Assembly (NCBI RefSeq): GCF_014643515.1
Contig: NZ_BMJP01000001.1
Span: 682,001-746,000 of the forward strand
Direction: 5' to 3'
Source: Sphingomonas prati
GTDB lineage: Bacteria; Pseudomonadota; Alphaproteobacteria; Sphingomonadales; Sphingomonadaceae
DNA length: 64,000 nt
In this document: positions 1 through 9,827 of the stretch, in pieces
How the letters are laid out: each line of letters opens with the position of its first letter
How positions within the stretch are numbered: the stretch's first letter is position 1
Notes under the pieces: generated by a model
Databases searched by the model: none
Seen by the model: the letters and a program-made list of their open reading frames with translations, nothing else
What the model was told of the DNA's origin: nothing
Made by a program: the position numbers and the translations under genes

Positions 1-226
1 CCAGGTCGTCCGCATTCAGTACGGTGCCGGCGCCGACGATCGCACCCTCGACTTTCGCCATCTCGCGGATCACGTCCAGCGCGCTCTCGGTGCGCAACGT
101 CACCTCCAGCACGGGCAGCCCGCCGGCGACCAGCGCCTCGGCGATCGGGCGGGCGTGCGCTGCATACTCGATCACCAGCACCGGGATCACGGGGGCCGCC
201 CGCATCACCTTTTCGACGGATTTCAT
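1..226 (-). CDS. eda: KDPG aldolase, 5' part only
   Basis: This is the N-terminal part (about 75 codons) of 2-keto-3-deoxy-6-phosphogluconate aldolase, the last Entner-Doudoroff enzyme, which splits KDPG into pyruvate and glyceraldehyde-3-phosphate in the cytoplasm. The start reads [20 protein letters not shown] and continues with [16 protein letters not shown], containing the barrel-strand Glu typical of the Eda family. Its ATG overlaps the glk stop as ATGA, so it is the fourth gene of the operon zwf-edd-glk-eda and is probably translationally coupled. The window edge cuts the gene; the Schiff-base Lys lies outside. Confidence 0.93.
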   Translation of the reverse strand, partial: MKSVEKVMRAAPVIPVLVIEYAAHARPIAEALVAGGLPVLEVTLRTESALDVIREMAKVEGAIVGAGTVLNADDL

Positions 227-1191
227 GCCGGGTATGCTCCTGCAAAGGCAGCCGCCGCCCCGAACAGGCCCGGCTGCGGATGGGTGATGAACTTGACCGG
301 CATCGCCGACATGATCCGTTCGAACCGCCCTTTTGCGACGAACCGCTCGGCAAAGCCAGACGTCGGCAGATGATCCGCGATCCGCAAGCCCAGCCCGCCG
401 GCGATCACCACCGCATGTGCGCCGTGCGCCAGCGCCAGATCGCCCGACACCGCGCCCAGGCTCAAGCAGAACCGGTCGAGCGCCGCCGCCGCCCGGCTGT
501 CGCTGCCGTCCAGCGCCGCGGCCCACAGCATCTTGTCGTCGCGATAATGTTTCGCGGTCCCATGCGGATCGGGCAGCGCTTCGTAGATGTTGACCAGCCC
601 CGGACCCGACACGATCCGCTCGATTGACACGCGGCGATACTGTTTGCGTAGCGCCGCCAGCATCCGGTCCTCCAGCGCATCCAACGGCGCGAAATCGACA
701 TGCCCGCCCTCGCACGGCAGCACGTGATAGCCGTCCGCGGTCCGCAACAGATGCGCGACGCCAAGCCCCGTCCCCGGCCCGACGATCGTGATCATCCCCG
801 TCTCGGGCAGTCCCACGTCAGGCCCGCACAGATGCCGAAGGTCGTCCTCGCCCACCTGCGCCACGGCATGCGCCACCGCCTCGAAATCGTTGACCAGGAC
901 ATAGTCGTCCACCCCAAGCCGCGACTTGATCAACGCCGGCCGGATCACCCAGGGATTGTTGGTCAGCTTCAGCACTTCGCCGCCGATCGGCGTGGCGACC
1001 GCGATCCCGGCCGCGCGCGGGATCGGCCGGCGCATCTCCTCGCCCGCCGCCTCCCACGCCAGCCTGAGGCTGCCATGTTCCGCGGTCTTCAGCGTCACCG
1101 GTTCGCCCAGCGACTGCACGCGCCCGCCGCTCACTTCGGCGATCGCGAAGCGCGCATGGGTTCCGCCGATATCGACGGCGACGATTTCCAT
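223..1191 (-). CDS. glk: glucokinase
   Basis: Bacterial ATP-dependent glucokinase (322 aa), which phosphorylates glucose to glucose-6-phosphate to feed the Entner-Doudoroff route. The N-terminal phosphate loop DIGGTHARF lies at residues 7-15, the substrate-side motif NDFEA at 101-105 and [10 protein letters not shown] at 137-146. The start at 1191 gives [12 protein letters not shown] and shares one base with the edd stop (TAATG on the minus strand). A longer upstream reading frame exists but would run deep into edd and lacks family similarity. Confidence 0.95.
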   Translation of the reverse strand: MEIVAVDIGGTHARFAIAEVSGGRVQSLGEPVTLKTAEHGSLRLAWEAAGEEMRRPIPRAAGIAVATPIGGEVLKLTNNPWVIRPALIKSRLGVDDYVLVNDFEAVAHAVAQVGEDDLRHLCGPDVGLPETGMITIVGPGTGLGVAHLLRTADGYHVLPCEGGHVDFAPLDALEDRMLAALRKQYRRVSIERIVSGPGLVNIYEALPDPHGTAKHYRDDKMLWAAALDGSDSRAAAALDRFCLSLGAVSGDLALAHGAHAVVIAGGLGLRIADHLPTSGFAERFVAKGRFERIMSAMPVKFITHPQPGLFGAAAAFAGAYPA

Positions 1192-3014
1192 TACAATCCT
1201 CCTGCGGCCAACATGGCCGATGCGCCGCGTTCCGCCTCGTCCGCACCGTGGCGCATAAACGCGAACAGTTCGCGCCCCGTGCCGATCGGTGCCGGCGGCG
1301 GCGACGCATCCACCCTGGCCGCCCATGTCTCCGCATCGACCAGCACGTCCAGCGTTCCGCGATCACCCGACACGCGGATCAGGTCGCCGTCCTGCACGCG
1401 CGCCAGCGGCCCGCCCGCCAGCGCCTCGGGCGACACGTGGATCGCCGCCGGAACCTTGCCCGATGCGCCCGACATCCGCCCGTCGGTGACCAGCGCCACG
1501 CGGAACCCGCGATCCTGCAGGATGCCGAGCGGCGTCGTCAGCTTGTGCAGTTCCGGCATTCCGTTCGCGCGCGGCCCCTGGAACCGCATCACCAGCACCA
1601 GATCACCGGTCAGCGTGCCGGCCTTGAACGCCTCCAGCACCGCATCCTGATCGGTGAACACCCGCGCAGGCGCCTCGATCGTCCAGCGCTCCGGATCGAC
1701 CGCACTCGTCTTCATCGTCGCACGGCCCAGATTGCCCTGCACCAGCCGCATGCCGCCATCGGGCAGGAACGGATCGGACACCGGCCGCAACATCGTCCGG
1801 TCGAGCGGCTCGGCCGGCCCATCGACCCAGGTCAGCCCATCGTCGACCAGCAACGGATCGCGCGCATAGGCCTTTAGGCCCCCCTCCGCGATCGTCAGGA
1901 TATCGGCATGCAGCAGCCCGTGGTCGATCAGCGTGCGGATGACATAGGCCATCCCGCCCGCCGCCTGGAAATGGTTCACGTCGCCCGATCCGTTCGGATA
2001 GACCCGCGCGATCAGCGGCACGACCGCCGACAGCCGGTCGATATCTTCCCAGTCGATCACAATTCCGGCCGCCCGTGCGATCGCCGGAATGTGGATCGCA
2101 TGGTTTGTCGACCCGCCCGTCGCGAGCAAGCCGACGACCGCATTCACGATCGCCTTCTCGTCCACGCACCGCCCCAGCGGCCGGTAGTCGTCCCCGTCCC
2201 AGCCGATGGCCGCCACACGCTGCGTCGCCGCGCGCGTCAGCTCGGTGCGCAGCCGCGTACCCGGATTGACGAACGCAGCGCCAGGCACGTGCAGGCCCAT
2301 AACCTCCATCATCATCTGGTTGCTGTTGGCCGTGCCGTAGAAGGTGCAGGTCCCCGCGCCATGATAGCTCGCCGACTCCGCTTCCAGCAGCTCGGCCCGC
2401 CCCACCTTGCCCTCGGCATACAACTGCCGGACGCGCTGCTTCTCCTTGTTGGCCAGCCCCGACGGCATCGGCCCGGCCGGCACCAGCACGGTCGGCAGAT
2501 GCCCGAACCTGAGCGCGCCCATCAGCAGCCCCGGCACGATCTTGTCGCAGATGCCGAGCAGCGCCGCGCCCTCGAACATCCCGTGGCTGAGGCCGATCGC
2601 GGTCGACATCGCGATCGTGTCGCGGCTGAACAGCGACAGCTCCATCCCCGCCTGGCCCTGCGTCACGCCGTCGCACATCGCCGGCACTGCGCCCGCCACC
2701 TGCGCCGTGGCACCCACCTCGCGCGCGAACAGCTTCATCTGTTCGGGGTAGCGGTGGTAGGGCTGATGCGCCGACAGCATGTCGTTGTACGCGGTGACGA
2801 TTCCGATGTTCATCGCCCCGCCCGCGCGGATTACGGCCTTGTCCTCGCCACTCGCCGCAAAGCCGTGCGCCAGGTTGCCGCAGCCCATTCGGCTGCGATC
2901 CACGCCGTGGTCCCGCGCCCGCGCAATCTGGTCGAGATAGGCGGTCCGCCCCTCCCGTGATCGTTCGATGATTCGCTCCGTGACGGCGGCGACGACGGTT
3001 GCGATCTCAGTCAT
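1191..3014 (-). CDS. edd: 6-phosphogluconate dehydratase
   Basis: 6-phosphogluconate dehydratase (607 aa) of the IlvD/Edd iron-sulfur family converts 6-phosphogluconate to KDPG. Likely cluster cysteines are visible in MGCGNLAHG (residue 45), [11 protein letters not shown] (114) and [10 protein letters not shown] (156). The length is normal for Edd. The start overlaps the zwf 3' end by 8 bp and the stop touches the glk start, showing a tight operon. A 6-phosphogluconolactonase gene, which would act between Zwf and Edd, is absent from this cluster. Confidence 0.96.
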   Translation of the reverse strand: MTEIATVVAAVTERIIERSREGRTAYLDQIARARDHGVDRSRMGCGNLAHGFAASGEDKAVIRAGGAMNIGIVTAYNDMLSAHQPYHRYPEQMKLFAREVGATAQVAGAVPAMCDGVTQGQAGMELSLFSRDTIAMSTAIGLSHGMFEGAALLGICDKIVPGLLMGALRFGHLPTVLVPAGPMPSGLANKEKQRVRQLYAEGKVGRAELLEAESASYHGAGTCTFYGTANSNQMMMEVMGLHVPGAAFVNPGTRLRTELTRAATQRVAAIGWDGDDYRPLGRCVDEKAIVNAVVGLLATGGSTNHAIHIPAIARAAGIVIDWEDIDRLSAVVPLIARVYPNGSGDVNHFQAAGGMAYVIRTLIDHGLLHADILTIAEGGLKAYARDPLLVDDGLTWVDGPAEPLDRTMLRPVSDPFLPDGGMRLVQGNLGRATMKTSAVDPERWTIEAPARVFTDQDAVLEAFKAGTLTGDLVLVMRFQGPRANGMPELHKLTTPLGILQDRGFRVALVTDGRMSGASGKVPAAIHVSPEALAGGPLARVQDGDLIRVSGDRGTLDVLVDAETWAARVDASPPPAPIGTGRELFAFMRHGADEAERGASAMLAAGGL

Positions 3015-4467
3015 TCCAGCTCACCCCGTCCCGCTCGGTCAGCGCGATCGCCGCCGATGGCCCCCATGTCCCCGCCGCATAGGGTTTCGGCTCCATCCCG
3101 TTGGCGCCCCAGCCGGCGCGGATCCCGTCGATCCACTCCCACTGGGCCTCAACCTCGTCACGCCGGACGAACAGCGTCGGGTCGCCCTCGATCAGGTCGA
3201 GCATCAACCGCTCATACGCGATCCGCCGGCGCGTATCGGCAAAGGCATTGGCCATCCCGATATCCAGCGGCACCTCGCGCAGCCGGATGCCGTCGCGGTC
3301 CAGCCCGGGCACCTTCGTCATCATCGTCAGGCGGATATTCTCCGCGGGTTGCAACCGGATGACCAGCCGGTTGGGCTGCGTCACGGCACCCTTGGTGGCG
3401 AAGATCGAATGCGGCACCGGCTTGAACTGGATCACGATTTCGGAATGGCGCGACGGCATCCGCTTGCCGGTCCGCATGTAGAACGGCACCCCGGCCCAGC
3501 GCCAGTTGTCGACATGCGCCTTGATCGCCACGAACGTCTCGGTCGACGATTGCCGGCCCAGCTCGGTCGCATATCCCGCCACCGGCTGCCCGGCGACCGC
3601 CCCCTCGCCGTACTGGCCGATCACGCTGTTGCGCGCCGCGTCGGCCGCGTCGATCCGGCGCAGCGAGCGCAGCACCTTCACCTTTTCATCACGGATCGCC
3701 GTCGCATCGAACTGCGCGGGCGGTTCCATCGCCACCAGCGCGAGCAGTTGGAGCATATGGTTCTGCAGCATGTCGCGCAGGCTTCCCGACCCGTCGAAAT
3801 AACCGGTCCGCCCCTCCAGCCCGACCGTCTCGGCCACCGTGATCTGAACATGGTCGATGCCCGTCGCGTTCCACAACGGCTCGAACAGCGTGTTGGCAAA
3901 GCGCAGCGCGAGCAGGTTCTGCACCGTCTCCTTGCCCAGATAATGGTCGATCCGGAACGTCCGCTCCTCCGGAAACACCGCCGCGACCGCATCGTTGATC
4001 ACCCGGCTCGACGCGAGATCCGCGCCCAGCGGCTTCTCCAGCGCCAGCCGCACCTCCGGCCCGGTCAGCCCGGCATGGCTCAGCCCGGCGATCGTCGCGC
4101 CGAACAGGCTCGGCGCGGTCGACAGGAAGATCGACACCCCGGTCCGGCCGGCATCGCCCACCGCATCGGCCAGTGCCACGAACTGTTCCGGGTCCGCCGC
4201 ATCGACCGGCACGTAGCGCAGCCGATCGAGGAACCGCGTGACCGCGGCGGGCACCAGCCGCTCCGCGTCGATATGATCCTCCAGCGCCTTCGCCGCGACC
4301 GCGCGGTAGCCTTCGTCGTCCAGCATGCTGCGCGCCGTGCCGACGATGGTCAGGTTCGGCGGCAGCAGCCCGTCCGCGTCCAGCCCGAACAACGACGGCA
4401 GCAGCATCCGCTGCGCCAGGTCGCCGGTCGCGCCGAACAGCAACAGTGCGTCCGAAGGATGCTGCAT
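3007..4467 (-). CDS. zwf: glucose-6-phosphate 1-dehydrogenase
   Basis: Glucose-6-phosphate dehydrogenase (486 aa) oxidises G6P to 6-phosphogluconolactone with NAD(P)+. The cofactor loop GATGDLA is at residues 12-18 and the active-site block RIDHYLGKE at 172-180. I chose the ATG at 4467 because an AGAGGA ribosome-binding site lies 8 nt before it; an in-frame ATG at 4494 would add nine residues but has a weaker site. It is the first gene of zwf-edd-glk-eda. A perfect TGACAA/TTGTCA palindrome lies about 75 bp upstream. Confidence 0.95.
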   Translation of the reverse strand: MQHPSDALLLFGATGDLAQRMLLPSLFGLDADGLLPPNLTIVGTARSMLDDEGYRAVAAKALEDHIDAERLVPAAVTRFLDRLRYVPVDAADPEQFVALADAVGDAGRTGVSIFLSTAPSLFGATIAGLSHAGLTGPEVRLALEKPLGADLASSRVINDAVAAVFPEERTFRIDHYLGKETVQNLLALRFANTLFEPLWNATGIDHVQITVAETVGLEGRTGYFDGSGSLRDMLQNHMLQLLALVAMEPPAQFDATAIRDEKVKVLRSLRRIDAADAARNSVIGQYGEGAVAGQPVAGYATELGRQSSTETFVAIKAHVDNWRWAGVPFYMRTGKRMPSRHSEIVIQFKPVPHSIFATKGAVTQPNRLVIRLQPAENIRLTMMTKVPGLDRDGIRLREVPLDIGMANAFADTRRRIAYERLMLDLIEGDPTLFVRRDEVEAQWEWIDGIRAGWGANGMEPKPYAAGTWGPSAAIALTERDGVSWND

Positions 4468-4541
4468 CGTCTCGGTCCTCTCGTCTCCGGTCATGCCGGT
4501 CGCCCGTCATCGCCGCGGGCCTCTGCCTCCTACCCCGACGT

Positions 4542-4555
4542 TGACAACCTTGTCA
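4542..4555. promoter_or_regulatory. palindromic operator candidate upstream of zwf
   Basis: TGACAACCTTGTCA is a perfect 6-2-6 inverted repeat in the divergent gap between zwf and the phasin gene. Its half-sites resemble LacI-family operators that control sugar genes. On the plus strand the same bases include a TTGACA hexamer. Assignment to a particular regulator is inference. Confidence 0.5.
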
Positions 4556-4690
4556 TCCTCGTTCGCTGCCTTTGGTGGCATGCGTGCGCTGCTTCGCCGC
4601 GAACCGCGGATGGAGCCCATCGCTTCTTGATCTGTTATAAGGATTGCCGACGTCGCCACGCAGACGACGTCAAAGCTCAGGAGAGTGATG

Positions 4691-5041
4691 ATGACCGATC
4701 AAGCCCGTAACGCCGCCGACGCGATGACCGGATCGATGAAGGATGCGACCGATCAGCTGAAGGCAGCCGGCGGCAAGGCGGCCGAAACCTCGAAGGAACT
4801 GAACGGCAAGATCCTCGACCAGGCCGAAACCAACGTCCGCGAAGCCTTTGCCGCGCTCCGCGCCGCGGCCTCCGCCGGCTCGATGGGCGACGTCCTCAAG
4901 GTCCAGGGCGACTATGTCCGCGAACAGAGCGCGCGTAACATGGAACAGGCCAAGGAAATCGGCGAAATAATCGCCAACTTCGGCCGCACCGCGATGTCCG
5001 GCATGGGGAACATCCCCGGCATGGGCGGCAACAACAACTGA
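4691..5041 (+). CDS. phasin family protein
   Basis: A small (116 aa) phasin-type protein predicted to coat polyhydroxyalkanoate granules. It is an amphipathic, Ala/Lys/Glu-rich helical protein with a phasin-like core (residues about 10-95) and a Gly/Met/Asn-rich tail. Three start codons are in a row (GTG 4685, ATG 4688, ATG 4691); an AGGAGAG site at 4679 is best spaced for 4691. It is divergent from zwf and followed by a strong hairpin, so it is probably monocistronic. No PHA synthase is nearby, so the granule role rests on family resemblance. Confidence 0.85.
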   Translation: MTDQARNAADAMTGSMKDATDQLKAAGGKAAETSKELNGKILDQAETNVREAFAALRAAASAGSMGDVLKVQGDYVREQSARNMEQAKEIGEIIANFGRTAMSGMGNIPGMGGNNN

Positions 5042-5050
5042 TGTGAGCAG

Positions 5051-5083
5051 CGCCCGCCCGCGTCGCGAAGGCGCGGGCGGGCG
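5051..5083 (+). terminator. intrinsic terminator after phasin gene
   Basis: Twelve-base perfect stem CGCCCGCCCGCG / CGCGGGCGGGCG with a 9-nt loop, ten bases after the phasin stop and followed by a short pyrimidine run. Confidence 0.75.
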
Positions 5084-5497
5084 TACTTCTTCGTGAACTG
5101 ACAAACACTCACCAAAGCGGTCGCTTAAGAAACCGGCCATCCCGAGCGAAATCGAGGGACCAGTCGAGCGAAGCAGAGACGCCAACGGCGCCGCACTCGC
5201 AACGCCATCAGGCTAGCACCACCCCAAGACCGTTCGGTTCGAGCCTGTCGAGAACGCGCCCGCTGTTTCAAGGCAAAGGTTCACCGGGCAAGAGGCTGCA
5301 AGACCCGGCCAAAAATCCCCCCAGCGCGCCTGTGCCGAGCGAAGTTGACGCACTCGTCGCGCGCAGCCGAGACACTGCACGCACAGTAAGCGCGACGCCG
5401 CCAATCGAACCCCAACCCCCACCCCGTTCGGGTCGAGCCTGTTGAGAACCCCGCGCAAAGTTCTCGACAGGTTCGAACCATACGGGGGCAGCCTTAA
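5084..5497. repeat. gene-free stretch filled with dispersed repeats
   Basis: There is no convincing gene here. The stretch holds a copy of the CATCCCGAGCGAARTCGAGG repeat (5137-5182), one half of the GTTCGAGCCTGTCGAGAAC palindrome (from 5230) and a full degenerate 62-bp copy (5424-5485). It separates the convergent 3' ends of the phasin and histidine kinase genes. Confidence 0.7.
5424..5485. repeat. 62-bp dispersed palindrome, copy 1 (degenerate)
   Basis: Two 26-bp arms around GTCGAGCCTGTTGAGAAC / GTTCTCGACAGGTTCGAAC with a 10-bp centre. Several arm mismatches make this the most diverged of six copies. It lies 12 bp from the 3' end of the histidine kinase gene. Confidence 0.8.
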
Positions 5498-6880
5498 TCA
5501 CCCCCCAACCGGCGCAGGCAAAACCAACACAGCCCGCACCCCGCCCAGCACCCCGCGTTCCAGCAGCAAACTCCCCCCATACAACTCCGCCAGCTCCCGA
5601 GTGATCGGCAACCCGAACCCATGCCCGTCGCCACGCTCATCAAGCCGCCGCCCCGGCACCATCGCCTCCTCCGCAGCAGCGCCCGACAACCCCGGCCCAT
5701 CATCCTCGATCGCGATCCGCACCATCGCCCCCGCGCGCTCGGCCGTCACCTCCAGCCGCCCCGCCGCATGCCGCCAGCCATTGTCGAGCAGATTGCCGAT
5801 CATCTCCGAAAGATCCTGCCCATCCACCGCCACCGCGACATCCGCGCCGACCAACACCGAGACCGCCAAAGCCCGCTCCGCATGCACCCGTTCCAGCACC
5901 GCGACCAGGTCCCCCACCGCCGGTGCAAGCTCCGTCCGCAACCGCTGCGCCGCGCCCGGCGCTACCGCCCGCGCGCGGCCCAGATGGTGCCGCACCTGCG
6001 CATCGATCCGCGCGACCATCTCGCCCAGCGTCCCGTCCGGATCGCGCCCCGGCTCCGCCAGCCGCACGCCCAGCGCCGCCAGTGGTGTCTTCAGCCCATG
6101 CGCCAGGTTCGCGACATGTCGCCGCGCATGGTCCAGCCCCGCCGCATTCTGCACGATCAGCGCGTTCAGTTCCGCCACCACGGGCGTCAGTTCGGTCGGC
6201 TGGTCGTCCGGCACCTGTTGCCGCCGACCCGCCCGCACATCGGCCAGCGCCACCGCCAGCCCGCGCAACGGCCGCAGCCCGACGCGCACCTGCACGATCG
6301 TCGCAGTCGCCAGCGCCAGTCCCAACAGCCCCAGCGACAGCAGCAACGGCGTCATCGCCGCGCGCAACGGCTGCGTCACCACCGCCCGCGGCCCGCCCGC
6401 CGTCACGGTCACCATGCCCCGCCCCGTCGCCAGCGCCACCTGCCGATAATGCAGCGCACCGCCCGCCGTGCGCACATCCCCCGGCCACGTCCCGTCGCGA
6501 TCCCCAGGACCACCCGGCCCCGGCCCCGGCCCGCGCAAACGCGCAGTCGGCACCACCCCATCCGCCACGCCACTCGCCCGCACCACCCCGCCCGGCCCAT
6601 CGATTCGCCAGAACCAGCCCGACCCCGCCTCCCCGAACGGCGGCAGATCCACCACACGCCCAGTGTCCAAAGTCCCGTCCGCCCGCACAGCACGGGTCAG
6701 CACGGACAGCTGCGCATCCAGCCGCTGGTCGAACCCGGTCATCACAAACCGCTCCAGCACCCCCCCGATCGCGAACCCCGCGAACAGCAGAGCCGCCAGC
6801 GTCACGACGGTCGAGATCGCCAGCAACCGCCCGACCAGCGACCGCGGCACAACCCTCATGACCCGCTCACGCCGCAGCAT
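5498..6880 (-). CDS. sensor histidine kinase, PhoQ-like
   Basis: Membrane sensor histidine kinase (460 aa). One transmembrane segment near residues 13-37 is followed by a periplasmic domain, a second segment near 180-200 and a HAMP-like linker. The H-box is LAHGLKTPLAAL with the phospho-His, the N-box GNLLDNGWRHA, and the G-boxes EDDGPGLSG and GHGFGLPITRELAELYGG. The LAHGLKTPL form resembles the PhoQ/FeuQ branch. The start is uncertain: ATG 6880 overlaps the response regulator by 14 bp, ATG 6859 lies 8 nt after its stop. It forms an operon with the upstream regulator. The signal is unknown; Mg2+ or envelope stress would fit the family. Confidence 0.92.
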   Translation of the reverse strand: MLRRERVMRVVPRSLVGRLLAISTVVTLAALLFAGFAIGGVLERFVMTGFDQRLDAQLSVLTRAVRADGTLDTGRVVDLPPFGEAGSGWFWRIDGPGGVVRASGVADGVVPTARLRGPGPGPGGPGDRDGTWPGDVRTAGGALHYRQVALATGRGMVTVTAGGPRAVVTQPLRAAMTPLLLSLGLLGLALATATIVQVRVGLRPLRGLAVALADVRAGRRQQVPDDQPTELTPVVAELNALIVQNAAGLDHARRHVANLAHGLKTPLAALGVRLAEPGRDPDGTLGEMVARIDAQVRHHLGRARAVAPGAAQRLRTELAPAVGDLVAVLERVHAERALAVSVLVGADVAVAVDGQDLSEMIGNLLDNGWRHAAGRLEVTAERAGAMVRIAIEDDGPGLSGAAAEEAMVPGRRLDERGDGHGFGLPITRELAELYGGSLLLERGVLGGVRAVLVLPAPVGG

Positions 6881-7535
6881 CCGCGGTCAGCCGATATCCG
6901 CGCCCACGCACCGTCTCGATCATTTCCGGCCCGATCTTCCGCCGCAGCCGCCCGATGATCACCTCGATCGAATTGGAATCGACGTCAGCATCGCCCTCGT
7001 ACACCCGCTCGATCAGGTCTCCGCGCTCGACCACGACTTCCTTGCGCAGCATCAGCGTAGACAGCACGCGCCACTCGAACGCGGTCAGCTTCAGCGGCAG
7101 GCCGTCGCGCTCGAACGTCCCGATCTGCGCATCGAACAGGATCGGCCCGCAGACAATCTGCGCCGACGCATGCCCCGCCGCGCGCCGGACCAGCGCGCGC
7201 AACCGCATCACCAGTTCCTCGACGCGGAACGGCTTCACCAGATAATCGTCCGCCCCCGCCTTGAACCCCTCGACCTTCGCCGACCACCCGTCGCGCGCGG
7301 TCAGGATCAGCACCGGCAGGTTGCGCCCCTCCGCCCGCCATTCGCGCAGCACGGACACGCCGTCGCGCCGCGGCAGGCCAAGGTCGAGCACCGCCGCGTC
7401 GTACCGCTCGGTCGACCCCAGATGCCCGCCATCCTCGCCATTGTCCGCCACGTCGACCGCGAAGCTTTCTGCCCGCAACGCCCGCGCGATCCCGTCCGCG
7501 AGCGCCGCGTCGTCCTCGACCAGCAGTATCCGCAT
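6867..7535 (-). CDS. OmpR/PhoP-type response regulator
   Basis: Two-component response regulator (222 aa) with an N-terminal receiver and a C-terminal winged-helix DNA-binding domain. The acidic pair is in LLVEDDAAL, the phospho-Asp in AVLDLGLPRRDG (near residue 51), and the conserved Lys in DDYLVKPF. The C-terminal half carries SIEVIIGRLRRKIG and VRGRGYRL, hallmarks of OmpR-type regulators. It is co-transcribed with the kinase. The divergent exported OB-fold gene at 7661 is an obvious candidate target, by position only. Confidence 0.95.
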   Translation of the reverse strand: MRILLVEDDAALADGIARALRAESFAVDVADNGEDGGHLGSTERYDAAVLDLGLPRRDGVSVLREWRAEGRNLPVLILTARDGWSAKVEGFKAGADDYLVKPFRVEELVMRLRALVRRAAGHASAQIVCGPILFDAQIGTFERDGLPLKLTAFEWRVLSTLMLRKEVVVERGDLIERVYEGDADVDSNSIEVIIGRLRRKIGPEMIETVRGRGYRLTADAAA

Positions 7536-7660
7536 CGCTTCAGTCTCCTCGCCGCCCGCCTATGCCGTCCGACTAAACCCAAACTGAACGCCGCGGTTCA
7601 GCGTCGGTGATCCCGGCTCCGCTAGATCGAGTCGCATCGCAACCGTACAGGAACAGTCCG

Positions 7661-8299
7661 ATGACACAGACCACCGACTCGAACCTCTTCCAGCGCCTCG
7701 GCCGTGGCCGCACCGCGCTCACCGCCGCCGTGCTGCTCGCCGTCGGCGGCGGGGCCGGCGCACTTGCCGTCAACGCCTACACCCCGTCCGCCACCATGGC
7801 GCCCGCCACCCCGACCGCGATCCGCGCGCTCGGCACCGAAGGCATCGTCACGATCCGCGGCCGCATCGCGGAGGTCTATGGCGATCGCTTCATCGTCGCC
7901 GACCCGACCGGGCGCATGCTGGTCGATGCCGGTCCCGACGCGGGCAGCTTCGCGGTCGGCCAGCCGATCACCGTGCAGGGCCGCTTCGACGACGGCTCGG
8001 TCCACGCCGCCTTCCTGGTCGACGCCGCCGGCAAGGTCCGTCAGGTCGGCCCGCTCGGCGCCCCGCCCCACGGTCCGGGCGGACCCGGTGGTCCGGGTGG
8101 TCCAGGTGGCCCAGGCGGTCCCGACCCGCGCGGCGGCCCCGCCGGTCCGGATCGCGCACCGCCGCCCCCGCCGCCCGCCGGCACCGCGATGATCGCACCG
8201 CCCGCCGCAGCACCGGCGCCGACCGCCGCAACCGTTCCGGCGACCGCAACCGCCGCGAACCCGGCACTCATGGCCCCCGCGACCACCTCGATCCGCTGA
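7661..8299 (+). CDS. exported OB-fold (BOF-like) protein with GPGG repeats
   Basis: A 212-aa protein not assigned to a named gene. An N-terminal membrane anchor or signal (about residues 18-38) is followed by a small beta-barrel-like domain (about 55-120: GIVTIRGRIAEVYGDRFIV, then DPTGRMLVDAG and VGQPITVQGRF) resembling the bacterial OB-fold (YgiW/YdeI) family. A collagen-like GPGGPGGPGG stretch and an Ala/Pro-rich tail complete it. The ATG at 7661 follows a CAGGAAC site. It is divergent from the two-component genes, so it may be their target. The domain call is by pattern and moderately sure. Confidence 0.7.
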   Translation: MTQTTDSNLFQRLGRGRTALTAAVLLAVGGGAGALAVNAYTPSATMAPATPTAIRALGTEGIVTIRGRIAEVYGDRFIVADPTGRMLVDAGPDAGSFAVGQPITVQGRFDDGSVHAAFLVDAAGKVRQVGPLGAPPHGPGGPGGPGGPGGPGGPDPRGGPAGPDRAPPPPPPAGTAMIAPPAAAPAPTAATVPATATAANPALMAPATTSIR

Positions 8300-8309
8300 C
8301 CCCACCAAC

Positions 8310-8340
8310 GCGCCGCACCCCATACAAAGGGGTGCGGCGC
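8310..8340. terminator. hairpin after OB-fold gene
   Basis: Perfect 12-bp stem GCGCCGCACCCC / GGGGTGCGGCGC with loop ATACAAA, 11 bp after the stop codon. There is no U-tract, so it may end transcription with Rho or stabilise the 3' end. Confidence 0.6.
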
Positions 8341-8428
8341 GCCTTCCGCGATTGCCGGAACCGCCATCCCCCACTATCTGTCGCACCACCGATGCCCGAC
8401 CCCCGGGCCCGCAAAAGGTGATGCCCGC

Positions 8429-9181
8429 ATGAAGCAGCTGATCGCATTCGACCTCGACGGAACGCTGGCCGAGAGCAAGCAGGCGATCGACGCGGAAATG
8501 GCGTCGCTGCTCGCCCGGCTCACCTCCGTCGCCACCGTCGCCGTCATCTCCGGTGGCGACTGGCCGCAGTTCGAATCGCAGCTGATCGGCAACCTGCCCA
8601 AGGACGCCGACCTCTCCCGCCTGCTCGCCATGCCGACCTCGGGCACGAAGCTCTACCGCAACGAGGGCGCAGGCTGGACGCAGATCTATGCCGACAATTT
8701 CAGCCCGGAAGAGCGCGACACCATCCTCGCCGCACTCGACAAGGCGATCGTCGAGGCCGGGTTGCAGGACGATCCCGCCTGGGGCGACAAGATCGAGGAC
8801 CGCGGCAGCCAGATCACCTTCTCCGCGCTCGGTCAGCAGGCTCCGCTCGACGCCAAGCATGCCTGGGATCCCGACTTCGCCAAGCGCAAGAAAATGCAGG
8901 CGATCCTCGAACCCGTCCTGCCCGAATTCACCGTCCGCACCGGCGGCTCCACCTCGCTCGACATCACGCGCAAGGGTATCGACAAGGCATACGGCATCCG
9001 CCGCCTGTCGGAGATCACCGGCATCGCGACGACCGACATGATCTTCATGGGCGACGCGATCTATCCGGGCGGCAACGACTATGCGGTGCGTGCCGCCGGC
9101 GTCGATTCGGTCGCGATCCGCGACGTCACCGAAACCAAGCGCGTGATCGAGGCGATCCTGTTCTGCCTGTCGGCCGCCTGA
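8429..9181 (+). CDS. HAD-IIB family hydrolase (phosphomannomutase-like)
   Basis: A 250-aa haloacid-dehalogenase superfamily phosphatase/mutase. Motif I is IAFDLDGTLAESK (nucleophile Asp at residue 8), a motif II Ser/Thr region is VAVISGGDWPQ, a conserved Lys region is DITRKGIDKAYGI, and motif IV is MIFMGDAIYPGGNDYAV. The cap position fits class IIB, where eukaryote-like phosphomannomutases and sugar phosphatases fall. The true substrate cannot be read from sequence. The flavin reductase gene follows after 3 bp, suggesting co-transcription. Confidence 0.85.
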   Translation: MKQLIAFDLDGTLAESKQAIDAEMASLLARLTSVATVAVISGGDWPQFESQLIGNLPKDADLSRLLAMPTSGTKLYRNEGAGWTQIYADNFSPEERDTILAALDKAIVEAGLQDDPAWGDKIEDRGSQITFSALGQQAPLDAKHAWDPDFAKRKKMQAILEPVLPEFTVRTGGSTSLDITRKGIDKAYGIRRLSEITGIATTDMIFMGDAIYPGGNDYAVRAAGVDSVAIRDVTETKRVIEAILFCLSAA

Positions 9182-9184
9182 TCC

Positions 9185-9820
9185 ATGACGGCCGGGCCGG
9201 TGGGCGACACGCATTTTTACGAACCGTCCGCCGGCCACCGCCTGCCGCATGACCCGTTCAAGGCGATCGTCGCCCCCCGCCCGATCGGGTGGATCTCGAC
9301 GGTCGACCCCGACGGCCGCCCCAACCTCGCGCCCTACAGCTATTTCAACGCGGTGTGCGACGTCCCGCCGATGATCCTGTTCTCCAGCAATGGTCGCAAG
9401 GACACGCTCCGCAATGCGGAGGCGACTGGCTGCTTCGTCTGGAACCTCGCCACCCGCCCGCTCGCCGAACGGATGAACGAAACCGCCGCCCCGGTCGCGC
9501 CGGACGTCGACGAATTCTTCCGCGCCGGCCTGACCGCGACGCCCAGCCGGCTCGTCCCCGCCCCCCGCGTGGCCGAAAGCCCCGCCGCACTCGAATGCCG
9601 CGTGCTCCAGGTGATCCCGCTCGCCGACCTCGACGGCGCATCGGCCGATCACTTCATGGTCGTCGGCCAGGTCGTGGGGGTCCACATCGACCCAGCCTAT
9701 CTCCGCGACGGCCTGTTCGACACCGCCGCCGCCCAACCCATCCTCCGCGCCGGCTACCGCGGCGACTACGCCACGATCAAAGCGGCCACGATGTTCGAAA
9801 TGATCCGCCCGACGAGCTGA
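9185..9820 (+). CDS. flavin reductase family protein
   Basis: A 211-aa FMN-binding split-barrel protein of the flavin reductase-like family (cytoplasmic NAD(P)H:flavin oxidoreductase type). Residues 20-75 carry HDPFKAIVAPRPIGWISTV and NLAPYSYFNAVCDVPPMI, which form the flavin pocket in this family. Partners are unknown: no flavin-dependent oxygenase is adjacent. It begins 3 bp after the HAD hydrolase stop and is followed by an inverted repeat pair. Confidence 0.88.
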   Translation: MTAGPVGDTHFYEPSAGHRLPHDPFKAIVAPRPIGWISTVDPDGRPNLAPYSYFNAVCDVPPMILFSSNGRKDTLRNAEATGCFVWNLATRPLAERMNETAAPVAPDVDEFFRAGLTATPSRLVPAPRVAESPAALECRVLQVIPLADLDGASADHFMVVGQVVGVHIDPAYLRDGLFDTAAAQPILRAGYRGDYATIKAATMFEMIRPTS

Positions 9821-9827
9821 ACACGTA

